Assembly: GCA_002104985.1 (NCBI GenBank)
Contig: MCGO01000020.1
Span: forward strand, 310,001-374,000
Direction of reading: 5' to 3'
Source: Rhizoclosmatium globosum
Taxonomy: Eukaryota; Chytridiomycota; Chytridiomycetes; Chytridiales; Chytriomycetaceae
Length of the DNA stretch: 64,000 nucleotides
Shown here: in pieces, positions 52,909 through 62,206 of the stretch
Layout: every line of letters begins with the position of its first letter
How positions within the stretch are numbered: the first letter of the stretch is position 1
The notes under the pieces: generated by a model
The model's database searches: none
The model's input: the letters and a program-made list of their open reading frames with translations, nothing else
What the model was told of the DNA's origin: nothing
Made by a program: the position numbers and the translations under genes

Positions 52909-53688
52909 ATGGCATCTGCTTCCATCGCAACCTCCTACTTTGATCTCTTCCACTCAGCAGCTCTCACTGTTCTGTCACGTAACTGCCAACCCTTGAAACA
53001 CGACTCGGGTCTGCCCAACCTCAGTAGATTCTGCGTCGAAGCTTGTGCCTTCCTCCAAGACTGCATTGGAATTGTATGCGTAAATAGAAGTGTTCTGGCT
53101 GGCTCATCTATTGTTATTCCCTTTGATACACCGGAACTAATGCCATACGACATTGAGCGCCGCCTCGCTGTCATCACACCCCACCTCTTTGCCTCGATCG
53201 ACATTAAATTAAGTAAAGCAGGTGGACCAGCCACATCCTCCTCCTCCCTCTCAAACGAACCCGAATCTAGTTCAACGGAATCATCTGTCCTCCCCGCACC
53301 CACATCGACTCCTACTATTCCATTGCTCCCCACAAACTTACCATCTCTCATCAAAGTCCACCAACTCCCTCACTCATCATTCCATATCCGTCCAAACCCA
53401 GTCGACGAGTTTATTCCACGCGTGCTAAAGTCTGATGGAATCATGAAAGCTCTATCCGGAGAAGCCCCAGAATATCTGATGGATTTATCGGGAGACGAGA
53501 CCAGTGCTTCAAGAGATCAACTGGTTGCGCGGTTTACTGCGTTACAGAAACAAGTGATGGATGGGTTGGAAGCGAAAGTTGTTACGTATCAGGAACAGTT
53601 TCAAGAGTTGGAGCGGTTGGCTGCTTTGTATGAAATATTGAAGAGTGTTCAGAAAGAGGATTTGGTGAGAGCTATGGCGGCGCAATAA
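52909..53688 (+). CDS. Unknown protein with C-terminal coiled coil
   Basis: A single exon of 259 codons. The N-terminal part is globular with hydrophobic helices (FDLFHSAALTVLSRNCQPL, RFCVEACAFLQDCIGIVC). The middle is Ser/Pro-rich. The C-terminus is a predicted coiled coil (LVARFTALQKQVMDGLEAK, FQELERLAALYEILKSVQK). I recognise no family. The length, clean frame and codon use support a real gene. Confidence 0.65.
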   Translation: MASASIATSYFDLFHSAALTVLSRNCQPLKHDSGLPNLSRFCVEACAFLQDCIGIVCVNRSVLAGSSIVIPFDTPELMPYDIERRLAVITPHLFASIDIKLSKAGGPATSSSSLSNEPESSSTESSVLPAPTSTPTIPLLPTNLPSLIKVHQLPHSSFHIRPNPVDEFIPRVLKSDGIMKALSGEAPEYLMDLSGDETSASRDQLVARFTALQKQVMDGLEAKVVTYQEQFQELERLAALYEILKSVQKEDLVRAMAAQ

Positions 53689-53773
53689 AGCCCTTCACCT
53701 TCAATATCATACGTACTTATTTATGCGTATTTACTTTTTTTATTCAATGAAAACAGCAACTGAAGTAAGACTT

Positions 53774-54721
53774 TCAAGCCGTTGGGCCTTTAACATCATT
53801 ATAATTATTCTGATCCCACCCTTCAGTCTCCACCAAAAGCTGCTGCTGCCGAGCTTTCCTCAAATTCCACTCCCCCGTCAACCGTTCACTTTCTATCCTA
53901 TACGCATCCCTAATCTCCTCACTTTCCGCCCTCCAAAGTGCACCACACATATTACTCACAGTCGCAAACACCGTCCGTCCATCTCTCGCCGCCGACGAAT
54001 CCATCATCATCCGGACTTCATTCATCCGGTCTTTTCTGTACAGAATGAACGCATTCGACGGCTTTGTTAAACAGAATTCGTTCTTTTCTCGGCGTCTCGT
54101 GCGACGCAGTTCGTTCTTGCGTGCTTTTCTGTCGGCGTGGATGCGGTCTGGGGTTGATTCGCTGGAGGTTGCCATGTTTGGTGGGAGGGTTGAAGGTAAG
54201 GGGAGTAATTTTGCGCCTTTTGGGAGAGGCGTTGGACGTTGGGTGTCTGCTTTAGAGGGTTGCTTTTGAATGGTATGACGAGTCGGTCTTGGATTGTGAG
54301 GGGTATGAAGGGGTTGATGAAGGGGAGTCTTTGAAGAGTCAATTTGAGGTAGTAGTTCCGTTGGTGGAGTTGGAAATCGGCTTGCCACTATTGAGTTCTC
54401 TTGCACTATATGGGCTGGGCACGGAGACTGCGATCGAGACATTTGTGTGAAAGGGAAACTTGTGGGGTGGCAGTTGTTATCAGACATCGCATCACGATCC
54501 TCCACCCCTGGTAACTGCATATCTGACTTGCTCTCTGGATCTGCATCGACTTGATCACAGCCATGAAGTAGATGCATAATGTCTTCCAAAGGGATCATTG
54601 GTCGGGGTTTGCGGTAGATTTGGCAACTGCACAATTGCAAAAATTGTGCAAAAATTGCACTTTCCTTTGCGTTGCCGTTATTAGAAGGGGAAGTGAAAAA
54701 CGGTCTAGTGACGAAATGCAT
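53774..54721 (-). CDS. HMG-box transcription factor (MATA_HMG type)
   Basis: A single exon of 315 codons. The long N-terminal region is rich in Ser, Pro and Thr. A basic stretch (ARKNELRRTRRREK) precedes an HMG box from about residue 220 to 295: LTKPSNAFILYRKDRMNEVR, then VFATVSNMCGALWRAESEEI and RDAYRIESERLTGEWN. The KPSNAFILYRKD start and the W-xxE-S-x-E-x-R-x-x-Y pattern are those of the MATA-HMG group, which includes fungal mating-type and related regulators. It would bind and bend DNA. Most fungi have several such genes, so a mating-type role cannot be assigned; its neighbours are not the usual sex-locus genes. Confidence 0.78.
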   Translation of the reverse strand: MHFVTRPFFTSPSNNGNAKESAIFAQFLQLCSCQIYRKPRPMIPLEDIMHLLHGCDQVDADPESKSDMQLPGVEDRDAMSDNNCHPTSFPFTQMSRSQSPCPAHIVQENSIVASRFPTPPTELLPQIDSSKTPLHQPLHTPHNPRPTRHTIQKQPSKADTQRPTPLPKGAKLLPLPSTLPPNMATSSESTPDRIHADRKARKNELRRTRRREKNEFCLTKPSNAFILYRKDRMNEVRMMMDSSAARDGRTVFATVSNMCGALWRAESEEIRDAYRIESERLTGEWNLRKARQQQLLVETEGWDQNNYNDVKGPTA

Positions 54722-54728
54722 GTTCTTG

Positions 54729-56026
54729 TTATTCTAACTGCATCGACTGCCCACTTCCTCCCCCCGAATCACTCTCCGAAACAGTCAAAGACTTCTTCCG
54801 CGCCGCCTCCTCCTTCATTTTCACCTGTTCCAATAACATCTCCCGTATAGCACTACCCTGCCCCAACGAATCCAACGGAATCAACCTCTCCAAAAACGCA
54901 AACTCCTCCTTCTCATGCAACATCCTCACCCTCTCTTCCTTCATCCGTTCCAACTCATCATCATCCAACGACGAATCAGAGTCCGTCCCGTTTCCAGCAA
55001 CAGCATCTAACCACGCTTTATCCAAGTCCGTCATATCCCTCTGCGCCAACATGTCATCCTGCTGCTGCTGTTGCACCTGATACTGCACGGAAGAACTTTG
55101 TCGCGATGAATCTTCCGGTGTCGCTTGAGAGACTCGTGGATTCCGTTTCTTTCCTTTCGGCGGGGCGACGGGAACAACGGGTATGATTTGGCCGTTCGAG
55201 TCAACGGATAACTTCCTGTGTGGGTATTTCCGGGGTGGGGGTACGATGACAGGGGGAGGGAGTTCTTGTACGAGGCTGGGTAACCGAGCTTCGCGTAAGT
55301 CGTCGTTACTTGCTTTGGATAAATCAAAGACTCCGCCGGAGCTTCCGAGGGTTTTTTCGCTGGTGGTTAGGGAGCGTTTTGAGGCGCTTGGGCCGAGGCT
55401 TCTGCTTCTTGTGCGGCCTGGTAAGCCTGGAAACGCGGGGCTGTTGATTTCGTTGGAGACTTTTTGTGGGGGAGTGGTTGTGGGTGTATCTGTGGTTGCT
55501 CTTGCACGAGTCTTTGGCCTCTCTGCTGCTATTTTTTCCTTCTCAACGTATCCTGACCGTGTTTTCGGTCGATCTTCAATGTTTGCGAGTTGTCGTTCCC
55601 ATGGCGTTATTGTCCGTGTTGCCGCATGTCGATCGGCTTCCTGGAACTCTTGAATTAATTTATCTGTTACGCTATCGTGTTTTTGTGCAATTTGTGCTGG
55701 TAGTTGAACGTCCGTGGTTGCGATTGATGTTGTTCGAGACGGTGGAAGGGGTGGGAGGGAAGATGGCTGTCTGCTACGACTTTGAACGGATTTTGGTGTT
55801 GAGATTTTTGAGCGATTGGAAGAAGAAGGTGTTGCTGAACGCGATACAATGCTGTAACTGTTTGTTTGTTGGATGTGGTATTAGAATTATTGTTGTGGAG
55901 GTGTATCCATACACAAGCTTACGGATTTACATTTGGTTCGAAACTTATCAGATAGGATTCTTTTGTGAGTGCAAGACCAGTTTTTATGATGGCTACTTGT
56001 GTTGGTGGGGCTGGTTTGAGCTCCAT
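54729..56026 (-). CDS. Unknown disordered protein, two exons
   Basis: A short first exon (from ATG 56026) reads MELKPAPPTQVAIIKTGLA and TKESYLISFEPN, then an intron of about 75 nt (donor GTAAAT, acceptor ACAG) leads to one long exon ending at TAA 54731-54729. The long exon has no internal Met until far in, which hides it from start-based searches. The product of about 430 aa is disordered, with SVQSRSRQPSSLPPLPPSR, ATRTITPWERQLANIEDRPK and a C-terminal acidic helix (DDDELERMKEERVRMLHEKE). The ends of exon 1 look conserved, but no family is recognised. Confidence 0.6.
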
Positions 56027-56065
56027 TGTTCTGAACCAGAATGATGAATGAGAATCGATTTATTA

Positions 56066-57002
56066 TCATTTTCTCCACATGTACTTAAAGTGGATCTTAG
56101 ACAATATGATAGTACACTGACGACCGTTGCCGTACAATCCAATTCCTGGTCGTTCAACAACAGAAAACTTCATGTTGAAAATGTCGCGGTCGGAGCCAGT
56201 AGTTCTCAAGCCACAGGTGACAATATCTCCCGGGTTCATTCGTCCAACTCCTGCAGGAGTACCAGTGAGAATCACGTCTCCTCGCTCAAGAGTCATGATG
56301 GAGGAGACATAGGAAATCAACTGAGGAATCTTGAAGATCATATCGCTAGTTGGACCGTTCTAAATGATTTTGGACATAATTATGTGAGAGGTAGTGACCA
56401 ATCGAATGAAAGGTACCTGCTTGACAGTATCATTCACCTTCAACCACAACGTAAGGGCATCAGGATCCTCAATCATGGTCTTTGGAATAAAGTCACCAAT
56501 CGGAGTAAAAGTGTCAAAGCCCTTGGCAGTTGACCATGGCTTTCCAGCCTTCTTTGCCTCATCCTGAAGGTCTCTGGCAGTGGCATCAATGGCCAATGCA
56601 TAACCTTCCACATGACGCATGGCAGTAGCTTCAGAGATATCACGGCCGTTGGCACCAATAACCACTGCCAGTTCGACTACAATGTTGTTGTGTTAGAACT
56701 TGTATAGTGATCATTGTGATAAATGCATACACACCTTCATGGTGGACGTTCGAGCCTTTAGGGATCTCGATAGTAGGGTTTGTAGAGTAGGAGGTAACGT
56801 AGGAGGAGGTTGGCTTCAAAAAGAAGAAGGGAGTGGTTGGAACGGCGTTCCCCAACTCTTTGGCGTGCTCGCTGCAGGAAAGCCCAAGTCAGAGTCTTCA
56901 TAGTCAACTGAATTGAGGTATGTATGAATTACGCATAGTTTCTGCCGATGGCAACAATCTTGCGGCCCCAAGCAGGGAAAGTGGATAATGGTAGGGACAT
57001 TT
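56066..57002 (-). CDS. FAHD1: FAH-domain protein FAHD1 (acylpyruvase/oxaloacetate decarboxylase)
   Basis: A metal-dependent hydrolase that cleaves acylpyruvates and decarboxylates oxaloacetate, usually in mitochondria. About four exons. The start [20 protein letters not shown] matches the FAHD1 N-terminus. Then come [18 protein letters not shown] with the metal-binding Glu, [47 protein letters not shown] and, after an intron near 56360, [20 protein letters not shown] and GVGRMNPGD. The end at 56066 is a few residues longer than in animals. It is divergent from the FEN1-like gene by 58 bp, so a shared promoter is likely. Confidence 0.93.
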
Positions 57003-57060
57003 CTGTACTTCTTTTCTTTATTCTCACTAAATAATAAAGCAACAAACAAACAAATCCAGA

Positions 57061-58589
57061 ATGGGCATCCGCAACTTCACATCGCTTCTCGTTCGAGTTG
57101 CGCCATCGGCCTCGCAGCCCGTGTCGCTGAGCCACCTTTCGTCCAAGGCCGTCGCCGTTGACGCGCTGATCTTTCTCCGGGCCTTTCTCCACGCGCCGTC
57201 AATGTCGTCGTTGATGTCATCCTCGGTCGGAAGACGCAGCAACAACAACCACGCGCGTCCTGACCCGCACACGCCGCCTCGTTTCTGTTCTGATCAAAAA
57301 CAGAATTGTCCCTGTCTTTTGCTTCGATGCGGAACAGGGTTCGGACTCAAACTGGAGGAAACTCAAGGACAAGGAACTGTTGAGTATAACATATTGCCAT
57401 ATTGAAGGACAAATAACCTAAACCTCAAACAGCGAAAAACGTAAACTTGCACGAGTTAGAACTGAAAATATGCTGGCATTGGAAGCAGAGCGACTGGCCC
57501 AGTTGGAGGCATTGGAGGCGTTGTTATCTAGGCAAAGTTCGAACATGTCCGAAACCTTGGACCACTCGAATCACTCAGAATCAAATCAATCAACAATCGA
57601 AACTGAATTAAATGAACTAGAATCTCAACATCGCACTCAACTCGATCTTGCTTTAAGTGAGATGAAATGCTATGGCCTGACGACTGGATCCTAACCACAT
57701 CCTTAAAGGTCTAAAAATGACCGGAATAGGAATGAAAATGTTTGAACAAAGTGCAAGAGTATTTCAAGATGTCAAGAATCCATCTCAACACCTCGCTCCC
57801 AACCAAATCCTTCCCAATATTTACGATTTAATTTCCGAATCGCATGCTCGCGTCCATTCATTATCCTCTAGAACCCTTCTACTTTCTCCAAGCCTTATTG
57901 AGCAAGTCATGCAACTCCTGAAAGAACTACACGTTCCTATTCTAACCAGTCCGCATGAAGGCGAAGCCCTATGTGCCTATCTAACAGCTTCAGGCCAGAC
58001 ATACGCTTCGGCCACAGAAGACATGGACTGCTGTGTATTCGGTGATGGTCTCGTCATTCGGCACCTCGCAAAAGCTGTCGTATTCACTTCCCGTACACCA
58101 AACCCTTTCGAAGGCGAACTTGAATCCTTAGACGACTCTAGTACCGATGCATCATCAATATCATCCTCCTTTCTACAACACCATCGTCAACAACAACAAC
58201 AACAAGCAATCGCCGCAGATTCAGAAGCATTCAAAACCCTCTCTGCACAAACAGAATCAAAATCCCTCATCCAAATAAACCCCCTCGAATTCCGTCTCCA
58301 AACAGGTCTCACGCACGCTCAATTTGTGGATGTCATGATTCTGTGTGGATGCGATTTTAGTGATGGATTGAAGGGTGTCGGGCATGTTAATGCTTTCAAG
58401 TTGGTGAAACAGTATGGATCTATTGAAGCTATTCTGGAATCCAACAAGTTTGTGCCGAAAGAAGGGTTTGATTACTTGAAAGCGCGGCGTGTGTTTTTGG
58501 AGGGGCCGAAAGAAATGGAGGGGGTTATTGTGAAACAGGAGGTGGAGGAAGCTATCCAGCACTTTCGTGGTATGCATGGCATTCAATAA
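57061..58589 (+). CDS. FEN1/XPG-family flap endonuclease, divergent
   Basis: A structure-specific 5' nuclease. The N-terminal region has MGIRNFTSLL and VAVDALIFLRAFLHA (XPG-N), then IVPVFCFDAEQGSDSNWRK. An internal exon holds EKRKLARVRTENMLALEAER. The XPG-I region in the last exon (57717-58589) has PHEGEALCAYLTASG and ATEDMDCCVFGDGLVIRHL with the acidic metal ligands. A disordered insert with a Gln run (HHRQQQQQQ) separates it from the DNA-binding helix-hairpin-helix, MILCGCDFSDGLKGVGHVNA. The frame change between XPG-N (after LHAP, near 57200) and LIKNRIVPV (near 57290) has no splice pair that I could find, so this copy may be damaged or use unusual splice sites. Partial copies of its 3' end follow at 58644 and 58832. 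Confidence 0.75.
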
Positions 58590-58905
58590 AGCTTTTGAGT
58601 TTCATTGAAGGTCGGATTTAAAGAGCTCAGGCATAAACATAAAAGCTATTCTGGATTCCAACAAGTTTGCGCGAAAGGAAGGGTTTGATTACTTGAAAGC
58701 GCACCGTGTGTTTTTGGAGGGGCCGAAAGAAATGGAGGGGGTTGTTGTGAAACAGGAGGTGGTGGAAGCGATCCAGCATTTTCGTGGAATGCATGGCATT
58801 CGATAAAGCTTTGGAGTTTCATTGAAAGTAGGATGGTAAATCAGTGTGGAACTATTGAAGGTAATACCGCAAGATGGATTTTTTAACCTGCAAACGCGTC
58901 GAGTG
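58426..58905 (+). repeat. Tandem duplication of the FEN-like gene's 3' end
   Basis: The last 191 bp of the gene region (58426-58616, ending 27 bp past the stop) recur at 58644-58834 with about 15 differences, keeping the reading frame and the stop. A more diverged third partial copy starts at 58832 (GTAAATCAGTGTGGAACTAT against GTGAAACAGTATGGATCTAT at 58404) and fades by about 58905. The rest of the gap to 58995 shows nothing. Confidence 0.88.
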
Positions 58906-58995
58906 CACTCAGCGAGTAAATTGTAATTATTGGGCGTTAAAAACTTGTTTTTTTACTGCCGATATGTATTTGAATGATCGCGTTCATACAGTAGT

Positions 58996-59949
58996 CTACA
59001 ATTCCAAACCTGCAAGCTCAAAGGCACAAGTGAGTCCAGCGTTGTTCCTCATGTCACATTCAGTCAAGCAGTTTAGCAATAGAAGCTCTTGGGGAATAGG
59101 GCCAGACAATTGATTCGAGTTGAGGTGCAGTTCTTCAAGGGAACGAAGTTTGCCAAACTCTCTTGGAATTGAACCACTGAATTCATTCTCATCCAAATAG
59201 AGCTGCGTCAGGTTTTCCAGCTTTCCAATTTCTGCAGGAATCTCATTCGAGAAGCGATTGCTACTCAAATTTATAGCTTCTAGCGATGACAAGAGGCCAA
59301 TAGATGACGGAATAGAACCAGTCAATTTGTTGTCATGCACTGACAGATCGATCAATGAAGTCATTTGTCCCAAGGTATCCGGCAAGGGACCAGAAAGGAC
59401 ACAATGACTCAAGTTCAATTTCTTCAAGTTCGAAAGCTTACACAATTCAACAGGGATCTCACCAGTGAGGTTATTATGAGACAAATTTAACACCTCAAGC
59501 GAGACCAATCCTCCAATCTCATGTGGAATGCTGCCCTGGACAGGAAACAGCTCCAAATGAATGAGCTTCTCTAGTAAACCAATTGCTGGTGGGATACCTG
59601 GTCTTGCACACAACCTATGAGTTGGAGGATTTGCATGCAGGTACGTCCAACTGATTTCAGATCGCAGGTTCAACACCAATTCAGCGTACACACTTTGAAA
59701 GGCACTTGGAGCCAACATGAAAGTGCCATTCAAGAGGGCAATGGCCTTTAACGTTTTGGCCCGGCTGAATCGCCCCAAGCAGATCTTTGCGAAGTGCGCT
59801 GACGTCAACAGATTGTCAATTCGGTGTGATACCCTCCGATACTTGAAGACATCCTTCGGGTGAATCCACGAAAAGATGGCTATCAAAATCTCGTCGGGAC
59901 AGTATAGTTGGTGCTTGACAGTCGTATCTTGTGGATGGATTGATTGCAT
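58996..59949 (-). CDS. F-box protein with plant-type leucine-rich repeats
   Basis: A single exon of 317 codons. The N-terminus (LYCPDEILIAIFSWIHPKDV, YRRVSHRIDNLL) is an F-box, which would bind Skp1 in an SCF ubiquitin ligase. Then follow about eight repeats of the plant-receptor type, LxxLxLxxNxLSGxIPxxL: LEVLNLSHNNLTGEIPVEL, LIDLSVHDNKLTGSIPSSI, LTQLYLDENEFSGSIPREF. The protein ends after the last repeat with no membrane helix. Such F-box/plant-type LRR proteins are expanded in some chytrid fungi to my knowledge. The start overlaps by 67 bp the last predicted exon of the MHYT gene, on the same strand. Confidence 0.85.
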   Translation of the reverse strand: MQSIHPQDTTVKHQLYCPDEILIAIFSWIHPKDVFKYRRVSHRIDNLLTSAHFAKICLGRFSRAKTLKAIALLNGTFMLAPSAFQSVYAELVLNLRSEISWTYLHANPPTHRLCARPGIPPAIGLLEKLIHLELFPVQGSIPHEIGGLVSLEVLNLSHNNLTGEIPVELCKLSNLKKLNLSHCVLSGPLPDTLGQMTSLIDLSVHDNKLTGSIPSSIGLLSSLEAINLSSNRFSNEIPAEIGKLENLTQLYLDENEFSGSIPREFGKLRSLEELHLNSNQLSGPIPQELLLLNCLTECDMRNNAGLTCAFELAGLEL

Positions 59950-61859
59950 TCAAAGATTTTATTGATTGGTATTGAAAAGATGCATCGATAATTAAGCACG
60001 CTGCAATGTAATTTCTTCATTTCTAAAGCTTGGGCTCTTGCACGGAACAAATCAATGATTTCAGTTGTGTTGTTACGAATCAGTGCCTCCAAAAAGATAT
60101 TCGCAATAACCTGTGCGAAAGAAAAAGCTCAGATAAATATAATTTTAAATAGACAGCTTACTTCGCAGTACAGAATGACTTCTGACAGCCTCTCTGGTGG
60201 AATTAACTGAGCAGGGTTAAAGTTGGGGTTGGGTGCGTAATGGAATTCTAAAGCTGCCATTCCAGTATAATGCATTCCATTCACAGCGATAGCAATAATG
60301 ACGGCCGCAACGTACTTTGTGACGTCGAAAGGGTAATAGGGAAGGACGCGAAAAATAATCCACATTCCAGCTGTTGCCGCAACAAACGCGATGATTACGG
60401 AGAGGACAACAACAACGGGTCTATAAACCATATCCGCTTCAACTCTCATCGAATACATTCCAAGGTAGTGCATAGCAAGAACAGCCAAGGCAATTGAAAA
60501 TCCTGAGATTATGATCCTCCATGGTTTCTCAATTAGTACCAAAACTCTGCTATAATATCTTCCACGGTTAAGTCGGGATAGATTGAATCTAGAACTGTGA
60601 CTCTTGAAAAGCAGACTTGGATTTAGAAAAGTCACGAGAATTTGTTTGTAAGAGGATTGCGGTGATTCTTCAGAAATTGATTTGGTTGGATTTAAGTCTG
60701 TCGAAAATCGGCGCATAGAAGATCCAGCCTCCAAATCTTTGAATGAATCTTTTCTGAAAGACTTCACGCGTGGATGGTCAGGTGATCTTGCGTCTGTTTG
60801 AGAAACCACTGAAAGGGCAGATCTTGGCGCAATATTAGAAACTCGGTGTCCCTCAGCTGTGACAGTGCTGGAGCCTCTGACTGCATCAGACAGACTGCCA
60901 TTTCTTTTCAAGTCTATCTGCATTGTGACGTGATTTTGATTAGAACCTCTTAGCCCTTCGGATGTGGTTATGCTGGAACCTCTGGCAGCGCCCGACTGGC
61001 TACCATTTCTTTTCAAGTCTATCTGCATTGTGGCATGCTTATGATTAGACCATTTTGACTTTCGGGCAGGATGGCATTTGATCCTTTGACTGCATCGGAC
61101 AAACTATCATTTCTTTTGACGGCCACATTCTGTGAGTCTTGATTTTCCCCTTCATTAATGCTCGATGCCTCCATAATGCTTGGTGTTTCAAGCACAGGTT
61201 TCAAGAGCGAAACATGTTCTCGGTCTGCACGTAAATGAGCCGACATTCTCGCAACGACGTTCATAACGCTTGATCTTCCCAAAGTGCCACCCTTCTTATG
61301 CAGCTTCATTTTGCGCGCTTCTTTACGCGCACGCGCGCGTTCGGTCAACTCATTGCGGTCGTGGATTTTTTGGTTCCACTCCTGATCTTGAGAAGCGTAG
61401 TAAAAAGCCCATGTAGTCACGATCGCGCAGATGGAAGCTGATAACACGGTATACCAAAAATCATAGTATACAGGAATATGGACGTCTGTTCCAGGGATAT
61501 AGAGAGTGATTGCCGTCATACCCACAAAGTGCATAAAAAAGATTGCTCGAATAGAGGTAGAGAGGGAGGAAATGATGAGCAGTGAGACTGAAAAGATTTT
61601 AGAGATCGGAATCTCGGTTCTAGAAGATGTGAAGGACAGGAAAGGGTTAGCGTTTTATTTAAGTAGAAGTTATCCTCATAGATTCTCACCTTCCCCGAGC
61701 TTCGTTCAGGAGAATAGTATACATAGCTCCAGAGAAAGAAATCGCAATCGATATCACTATAGTCACACCGTTCCACTGAGCGTCCAAGACTTGACCGGTT
61801 GGCGAGCCGGTTGTCAGGTTGCCTGTGGTGGTTTGGTAGCCATTTGGGATTTCCGTCAT
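59883..61859 (-). CDS. MHYT-domain membrane sensor, apparent frameshift
   Basis: A seven-helix sensor with MHYT motifs, thought in bacteria to bind metal and sense oxygen, CO or NO. Exon 1 starts MTEIPNGYQTTTGNLTTG (61859), then TIVISIAISFSGAMYTILL. After an intron (61690-61625) come FFMHFVGMTAITLYIPG (first motif) and a cytoplasmic Arg/Lys-rich region. Later parts hold AMHYLGMYSM and NGMHYTGMAALEF (second and third motifs), then, after an intron at about 60164-60114, VIANIFLEALIRNNTTEIID. In the linker three 105-bp units repeat; the middle unit is 104 bp and shifts the frame near 61048 into a TAG. Restoring one base rejoins the protein. Chytrids and other early fungi have such MHYT proteins; the signal is unknown. 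Confidence 0.8.
60805..61115 (-). repeat. Three tandem 105-bp coding repeats in the MHYT gene
   Basis: The word CATTTCTTTT starts at 60899, 61004 and 61108 (spacings 105 and 104). Each unit codes for about 35 residues around KRNGSLSDAVRGS. The unit that is one base short compares GATTAGAACC (intact) with GATTAGACC. Confidence 0.88.
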
Positions 61860-62206
61860 CCTTTGTTGTTTTTGAGATCGATTCTCCGCGCGACAATCAA
61901 TCAGTTATCTGAAACTTGATATTTGAAAAAATCGTTTACAGCTGATTGCAAAAAGAATGATCTACCCTCCTTTTTTCATTGTGGAAAAGTGAAGTAAAAC
62001 AGGCGGAAAGTTGAAGGAAAAAGCCTCATCTCCCCGAGGAAAACCGTTGTATTTTGGACGAAAAGCTTGGAGGGGTTATGGGGCTTGGGCAACTCGTGAT
62101 ACACTGCGTGCCCTGCTGCTGCTGCGTGCACTACTTGCACGCGACAATATTTTTAATTACGAGCAATCACAAAGAAAGGGAGGAAAATTCACCATTGACC
62201 AGAACA
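61860..62206. other. Divergent intergenic region
   Basis: 347 bp between the MHYT gene and the orphan at 62207. Open frames here have no domain. It presumably holds both promoters; no site could be assigned. Confidence 0.45.

Noticed and set aside
58644..58834. A separate small gene in the second copy of the nuclease 3' end
   Set aside because: The frame is open but has no start codon or promoter; it is better explained as a duplicated gene end.
61506..61919. Plus-strand frame opposite the first MHYT exons
   Set aside because: Antisense shadow; the minus strand has an MHYT motif and splice sites.
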